A DNA stretch of 64,000 nucleotides from JANNUT01 sp046331425 (GTDB lineage Bacteria; Acidobacteriota; Polarisedimenticolia; J045). The translations under genes were made by a program, and so were the position numbers. Each line of letters opens with the position of its first letter. Position 1 is the stretch's first letter. The stretch covers positions 62,001-126,000 of the forward strand of contig JAXLQU010000001.1 in assembly GCA_046331425.1 (NCBI GenBank). Direction: 5' to 3'. The notes below the pieces were generated by a model that did not search any database, was not told the origin of the DNA, and saw only the letters and a list, made by a program, of their open reading frames with translations. Of the stretch, positions 59,610 to 64,000 are shown piece by piece.

Positions 59610-61252
59610 CGTGTTTCCTCGAACACCGGGAAGACTTCTGTCGGCAGATCTTTCACGCGCTCGATTGCGGCCCGAATGCGACCATCGAAATGGCCGTACT
59701 TGTCGATCAACCGACCTGCTGCTTCGTAGTCACCCGCAGCTTGGATGTCGAGGATCTTGGCCGCGAGTGATCGCGCTGCTTCGGGCCACTTGTCGACATG
59801 CGCGGTCCATCGGCCATCCTCGCTCACCGTCACGGCCTGCTGCTCGAGGTACCAGTTGAGAGCCAGCGTCGAGGCGTCGGCGTGTGCTTCGCCGAGTCGC
59901 ACATCGCGGAAGATTCCTGCTAGCTCGGTAGTGAAGATCTGACGCTGCAGCCGGTCGGTAATCAGGCCCCTCTCGCGCAGGAGTGGCAGAGTGCAGAACC
60001 CTGCGACCGTCGCCTTGCATTCCTCCAACGCGCCGTGGCGGTCGCGGAGCGCTTCGTTGATCGGGATCTCGCGCCCAGCTTGAAGCACCGTCTTCGGACC
60101 GAGCGCGTGCGCAATCTCGTGCAGCGCCGTCCCGTGCAAATACGCTTCGGCCGTGACGTCGGCGAGTTGTGACGGATCGAGCAACTGCGCGGCAACGGGG
60201 CGAATGATCGCGTCGACCCGTGCTGCCATCGCCGTCATGAAGAACAGCTTTCTGGTGCCATGTTCCTGCTGAATCGAGGGGTCGTTGGGGAGGTTGGTCG
60301 CTACGAATGTATAGCCCGAGTGCAGCGCATCACCGCTTCGCAATGCATCGTGCAGCGCCACCAAGCGCGCGGTGATCGGCTTCTTCGGCGCGCGGCTGGC
60401 GCCCGACCATGGGAGCAGCGATTCCATTTGCGGCGCCAGGGCAGCGTACGTTTTCAAACGCGCCGTGGCCTCGGCATCGACCAGTCCGACCACCATTTGG
60501 TACGACGCCTTCACGCCCCACAGTTCATCCTCGTAGACTTCGTGCGGCCCGGCGATCACCTCGATCGGCGGATCCTCCAACGCGACCCACGCGATATCGT
60601 TGTCGCGATACCTGTCTTCTTCCAGAGCCTGCGCCTTACCCTCGAGCCAGGCGGCGAGCTGTCGATCCTGCGAAGCTTTTGCGGCACGCCGAAACGCGGC
60701 GGCAGCGCGCCGCACCGGCGCGGCGAACGCCTCGTGATAGGGGATCGAAATCAGGTACGGCCCATTGCGTCGCACGACGGCGTACAGCGAGAGAAACGAG
60801 TCGCGATCGTCGGGATGAGCGACGAGGTGATCCTCGAGTTCTTGCTTGGTCATATCGCGGGGGTAGAAGTCGCGACCCGGTCGACGATCGCCATACTTGC
60901 TCAGCAACGGTCTGTTTCCATTCAAGCGATCCCACGGGCCGCCGTAGGAGAACAGCCGATGCAGCTTCGGTTCGGCGGTGGACTCCCGGTACCACCTCGG
61001 CGCGTCCAGGTGCTGCTGCATCCAGTACGCCTCATCGAGTGCTTCTGACGCCTCTTTGAGGGCGCCAAACACCGACTGCTGCCATGTCGGCCGATCTGCC
61101 AGCGTGTACCGGAAAGGGATGTCGACCAACTTGGCGTTGCTCGCCGTCAGCGCTTCCAGATCGGGTGTCGATCCGGCTCGCTCCTCGGGGCGACTTGAAC
61201 AAGCGACGAACAGCAGGCCGACGAACAATGCAAACGGCGGAAATCTCAGCAC
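59606..61252 (-). CDS. Dipeptidyl-peptidase III-like (M49) lipoprotein
   Basis: The 548-residue protein has a lipoprotein signal (LLFVACSS; Cys18). The zinc site is HEIAH at residues 378-382, a five-residue HExxH like some bacterial DPP III enzymes rather than the six-residue HELLGH of the eukaryotic form. The second motif is LEECKAT about 30 residues on, the counterpart of EECRAE. LSSYGGPWDRLNGNRPLLS-type regions (here FSYGGPWDRLNGNRPLLS) and HGTRKLFF fit the family. It would cleave dipeptides from peptide N-termini in the periplasm or on the outer-membrane face. It overlaps the beta-solenoid gene by 4 bases. Confidence 0.85.
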   Translation of the reverse strand: MLRFPPFALFVGLLFVACSSRPEERAGSTPDLEALTASNAKLVDIPFRYTLADRPTWQQSVFGALKEASEALDEAYWMQQHLDAPRWYRESTAEPKLHRLFSYGGPWDRLNGNRPLLSKYGDRRPGRDFYPRDMTKQELEDHLVAHPDDRDSFLSLYAVVRRNGPYLISIPYHEAFAAPVRRAAAAFRRAAKASQDRQLAAWLEGKAQALEEDRYRDNDIAWVALEDPPIEVIAGPHEVYEDELWGVKASYQMVVGLVDAEATARLKTYAALAPQMESLLPWSGASRAPKKPITARLVALHDALRSGDALHSGYTFVATNLPNDPSIQQEHGTRKLFFMTAMAARVDAIIRPVAAQLLDPSQLADVTAEAYLHGTALHEIAHALGPKTVLQAGREIPINEALRDRHGALEECKATVAGFCTLPLLRERGLITDRLQRQIFTTELAGIFRDVRLGEAHADASTLALNWYLEQQAVTVSEDGRWTAHVDKWPEAARSLAAKILDIQAAGDYEAAGRLIDKYGHFDGRIRAAIERVKDLPTEVFPVFEETR

Positions 61253-61277
61253 GAAACCTCCGAGGGCTGGCCCCAGG

Positions 61278-61508
61278 TTAACGCGTCAGACGCACACTCA
61301 GCACGCCGGGGACCGCCGCGACCGCCGCCTCGAGCGCCTCGCAGGTTCGTGAGTCGAGCACGGGTCCCGACAGAATCAGCGTCACTTCGCCCCGCTCGCG
61401 ATCGAGCTGAAGACCCGCGATCGGGCCGTCTGGAGCCCAGCAGTTGATGTTGAATTGGACGAGACGAGTCACCGCCTTGAGAATGTCGTCGACCTGGATG
61501 TCGCCCAC
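61278..61508 (-). CDS. Small BON-like domain protein
   Basis: A GTG at 61508 gives a 76-residue product: DDILKAVTRLVQFNINCWAP, IAGLQLDRERGEVTLILSGP, then CEALEAAVAAVPGVLSVRLT. The helix-strand-helix-strand order with a final VPGV-x-V-x-L resembles a BON domain, known for binding membranes or other ligands. No ATG is available near this point, and the longer open frame runs back across the PBP start on the other strand. It ends 26 bases before the DPP III-like start on the same strand. The start is uncertain. Confidence 0.5.
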   Translation of the reverse strand: MGDIQVDDILKAVTRLVQFNINCWAPDGPIAGLQLDRERGEVTLILSGPVLDSRTCEALEAAVAAVPGVLSVRLTR

Positions 61509-61558
61509 GCGTCCGGTCTCCCCAGGCGACAACTGACGGCGCCGCCGCAGTGCGATAC

Positions 61559-61573
61559 GGAGGATAACGGTTG
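61559..61573 (+). promoter_or_regulatory. Ribosome-binding site fixing a TTG start of the PBP gene
   Basis: GGAGG at 61559-61563 stands seven bases before TTG 61571. No ATG or GTG occurs in frame before the membrane anchor, so the TTG start is well supported. Confidence 0.8.
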
Positions 61574-63889
61574 GCAGGCGACTCGGCGCGACCCGCTGCA
61601 GCCAGAAAAGGAACCAAAAGGCGGAAGCGTTCCCGCCGGTTGCTCGTATTGCTGGCGCTCTCGCTGCTACTCGGCGTCGTCGCGGCGTGGTTCGTGCTGG
61701 GGCTGCGAGGTGCTGCCGATCGCGCCGCACAGACGCTTGCGCTCGACCCTGCCACCGCACCGGTCGACGTGCTCGCTGCGCCGCGGTTGCTGCGGATCGG
61801 CGAGCCGTTCGATCTCGCGGCCGTGCAGCGTGAATTGGACAGCTTGGGATATCGCCGCGTTGCCGCGGTCCCGCGCGATCCTGGCGAGTTTCGCGCGCGA
61901 GGGAGCGTCCTGGAGGTCTATCGCCGGCGCTATCCGGGACCACTCGGTGCGGTCGATGCGGCGTTCATATCGGTGCGGGCCGAGAACGGGCAGGTGGCGC
62001 GCCTCGCCGGTCCGCGAGGAGAGAGCGTACGCACAGTGACACTCGAGCCGGTGCGTCTCGGCGCGTTTCGTGGCGAGCGGCTTCAAGACCGAAAACCGCT
62101 CCCGCTGGAAAAGTTCCCAGCGCGGTTCGTCGCGGCAGTGTTGTCTGCCGAGGATCCGCGATTCCTCGATCACCACGGCCTGGACTGGCGAGGCATGGTG
62201 CGAGCCGCACGCGACAACTTGACAGGTGGCGACAAACTGCAGGGTGCGAGCACGATCACGCAGCAGGTACTCAAGAACCGTGTCGTGGGGACGCAGCGCA
62301 CCATGTCACGCAAACTCGAAGAGGTCGCGCTGGCACCATTGGTGGAAAGTCGCGTCGGCAAGGAACGGCTGCTGACGATCTATCTGAACGAGGTTTATCT
62401 CGGTCAGCAGGGCGCGGTCAGTGTTGTCGGCTTTCCTGCGGCGTCGCTGTTTTACTTCGGGAAAGATCTCGTCGATCTCGATCTGTCGGAAATGGCGATG
62501 CTCGCAGGGTTGATCGCGTCGCCGGGACGATTCGATCCGCGGCGACACGCCGAGGCGGCGCTGCAACGTCGGAACTGGGTGCTGGGGCGGATGGTCAAGA
62601 CCGGCGCAATTACCAGTAGCGAAGGCGAGGCGGCACGCAAACGAAAACTCGAAACGGCTCCTGCGCGCGGGACCAGCGATGCCAGTGGAGATCTGCTCGA
62701 CGCGGTGCATCGTGAGCTGGTCGACCGAGGCTGGGAGCCACGTCCCGGAATCCAGCCGGCGAGTGTGCACACCACCATCGACGCGGAGTTGCAACATCAA
62801 GCGCGTTTGGCTTTGGATCGAACACTCGTCGAGTTGGAACGAGACGATCCGACGCGTGCGCCACTCCAAGGTGCGGTCGTGGTGCTTGTGCCGACAACCG
62901 GCGAGATCTTGGCGATGGTCGGTGGGCGGGAAGGAGTTCGCGGCGGATTTCATCGCGCGCTCGACGGGCATCGGCAGCCTGGTTCCGCGTTCAAGCCGTT
63001 CGTCGCTCTGGCGGCGATGCAAACGCGTGGAATGAATCCGGCCACACAGCTCGAGGACGCGGCACTCTCGGTCCCAACCACGAAAGGAAACTGGACCCCT
63101 GAGAACTTCGATCATCAGTATCGCGGACCGGTTACGTTGCGCCGCGCACTGGAAGAAAGTCTGAACGTCCCGATGGTGCGCGTCGCGCTCGAGACCGGCG
63201 CGGAAGAGATCGTTCGCACGGCGCACCAAGCCGGAATCGAAAGCAGTCTGCCCCCGACCTACTCATTGGCACTCGGGACAGGTGAGGTGACACCTCGAGA
63301 ATTGGCGGTGGCCTACGCCACACTGGCCTCGCTCGGGATCCGGCGCGAGCCGAGCCTGATTCGTAGTGTGGATGCCCGCGAGGATGACGTCCCCGTCTCG
63401 CTCCAGAGCCAGCCACTCGAAGATCGCGTGTTCGACCCAGCCGATTGTTACCTCGTGCTCGACATGCTTACCGGTGTGGTGGAGCGGGGAACCGGCCGCG
63501 CTTTGCAAGGGGCGCTGCATGGCCAGCGCGTTGCCGCCAAGACCGGCTCGACCCAGGACGGTCGCGATGCCTGGTTCGTGATGGCCAGCTCGAGCGCGGT
63601 GGTGGTTGTGTGGGTAGGGCGCGACGATGGCAAACCAGCCCGACTGACCGGCGCATCGGCGGCATTGCCCGTGGTACGACGACTGGTGGAAAGCACCGGG
63701 GGTAGACTCCTTGGGGTTTTGCCTGAAGCGCCAGAGGGGATCGTTCCCGTTGAACTATGCGCACAGACGGGAATGCGGGCCGGTTCGAAGTGCCCCGAAC
63801 AGGTCACCGAGATGTGCCGGGAGGGTCAGGAGCCGGAGCTGTGCAACGTACATCTCACTTTCTGGCGGAAGTTGTTCAAGCGGCGGTAG
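61571..63889 (+). CDS. mrcB: Class A penicillin-binding protein, PBP1B-like
   Basis: The 772-residue protein has a basic N-terminus and one membrane anchor (LLVLLALSLLLGVVAAWFVL). A UB2H-like region follows at about 60-150. The GT51 transglycosylase has Glu194 in SAEDPRFLDHHG, then GASTITQQVLKN and EVYLGQQ. The transpeptidase has Ser472 and Lys475 in GSAFKPF, SLN in EESLNVPM, and KTGS at about 657. It polymerises and cross-links peptidoglycan in the periplasm. The UB2H-like part suggests an outer-membrane activator like LpoB, although none is seen here. The start is TTG, backed by a strong ribosome-binding site. Confidence 0.93.
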   Translation: MAGDSARPAAARKGTKRRKRSRRLLVLLALSLLLGVVAAWFVLGLRGAADRAAQTLALDPATAPVDVLAAPRLLRIGEPFDLAAVQRELDSLGYRRVAAVPRDPGEFRARGSVLEVYRRRYPGPLGAVDAAFISVRAENGQVARLAGPRGESVRTVTLEPVRLGAFRGERLQDRKPLPLEKFPARFVAAVLSAEDPRFLDHHGLDWRGMVRAARDNLTGGDKLQGASTITQQVLKNRVVGTQRTMSRKLEEVALAPLVESRVGKERLLTIYLNEVYLGQQGAVSVVGFPAASLFYFGKDLVDLDLSEMAMLAGLIASPGRFDPRRHAEAALQRRNWVLGRMVKTGAITSSEGEAARKRKLETAPARGTSDASGDLLDAVHRELVDRGWEPRPGIQPASVHTTIDAELQHQARLALDRTLVELERDDPTRAPLQGAVVVLVPTTGEILAMVGGREGVRGGFHRALDGHRQPGSAFKPFVALAAMQTRGMNPATQLEDAALSVPTTKGNWTPENFDHQYRGPVTLRRALEESLNVPMVRVALETGAEEIVRTAHQAGIESSLPPTYSLALGTGEVTPRELAVAYATLASLGIRREPSLIRSVDAREDDVPVSLQSQPLEDRVFDPADCYLVLDMLTGVVERGTGRALQGALHGQRVAAKTGSTQDGRDAWFVMASSSAVVVVWVGRDDGKPARLTGASAALPVVRRLVESTGGRLLGVLPEAPEGIVPVELCAQTGMRAGSKCPEQVTEMCREGQEPELCNVHLTFWRKLFKRR

Positions 63890-63956
63890 ACGCCCCGCTC
63901 CGAACCCCCGTAGTTACGCCGACACCAGGCCAGCACGGTCCCCGAGGAACCAAACG

Positions 63957-64000
63957 ATGGGAAAGCTCAGCCGTCAAAGAGGATTGACACTCCTCGAGAT
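63957..64000 (+). CDS. Type IV pilin/pseudopilin, 5' end (truncated by window edge)
   Basis: From ATG 63957 the visible residues are MGKLSRQRGLTLLE. The RG-LTLLE sequence is the prepilin peptidase site, with cleavage after Gly9 and Glu at position 5 of the mature protein. GAGGA near 63943 is a fair ribosome-binding site. The gene continues out of the window. It could be a type IV pilus or type II secretion pseudopilin. Extracellular proteases elsewhere in the window would suit a type II secretion link, but this is inference. Confidence 0.75.
   Translation, partial: MGKLSRQRGLTLLE

Noticed and set aside
1..64000. CRISPR arrays, rRNA operons, prophage or intact insertion sequences
   Set aside because: No regularly spaced direct repeats, rRNA-like sequence, phage structural genes or transposase reading frames were seen.

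Overview
The window is GC-rich DNA densely packed with protein genes from a Gram-negative bacterium. Evidence for a diderm envelope is a LolA-type carrier, an AsmA-family protein, a class A PBP with a UB2H-like segment, several lipoprotein signals and a type IV pilin start. ETF-ubiquinone oxidoreductase and an acyl-CoA dehydrogenase point to respiratory fatty- or amino-acid oxidation. The lineage is uncertain. Secreted multidomain proteases ending in FYLVRG-N-CG-type tails, sulfatase-TPR fusions, and a bacterial topoisomerase VI B subunit recall environmental Acidobacteriota or the former Deltaproteobacteria; this is inference only. I saw no rRNA, tRNA, CRISPR array, prophage or intact transposase.

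Layout. 1-2.6 kb: end of an unknown + gene, then a translationally coupled minus operon (Ig-like lipoprotein, PlsC acyltransferase, GNAT-type N-acyltransferase). 2.7-7 kb: ETF-QO, a palindromic repeat, a secreted protein with a decayed metzincin site, and a frameshifted TPR gene. 7.2-12.3 kb: a PDZ/membrane/GAF/SpoIIE phosphatase, and HrpB helicase at the end of a minus operon (saccharopine dehydrogenase-like, thioesterase, HrpB). 14-17.7 kb: a plus operon with overlapping ends (AsmA, DUF2752, HAD phosphatase, NUDIX). 17.8-28.6 kb: secreted proteins, two sulfatase-like/TPR proteins, an M14 peptidase, and a divergent SixA/CHAD pair.

28.7-43.9 kb is a secreted-protease island: a subtilase overlapping a metalloprotease (broken by one frameshift) on the minus strand, and a paralogous metalloprotease on the plus strand. 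Between them lie a CoA-binding protein, a second palindromic repeat, an apparently solitary topoisomerase VI B gene and a small unknown gene. 43.9-53.4 kb is mostly housekeeping: glycosyltransferase, DNA polymerase I, an HD-GYP response regulator, an Lrp regulator divergent from a trans-sulfuration enzyme, acyl-CoA dehydrogenase and LolA.

53.4-57.7 kb holds a MoxR-type AAA ATPase, a large unrecognised protein with possible TraB/ChaN-like motifs, and an overlapping MATE transporter; this is the best candidate for an undescribed module. 57.7-64 kb carries a second copy of a small exported protein family, a coupled DPP III-like peptidase/beta-solenoid pair, a small BON-like protein, a PBP1B-like enzyme with a TTG start, and the first codons of a pilin.

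Recurring themes are stop/start overlaps of 4 bases within operons, dispersed paralogue pairs, and a family of GGGGACGG-type palindromes between genes. Both broken genes are 1 base short of a whole frame, so assembly error must be considered for each.
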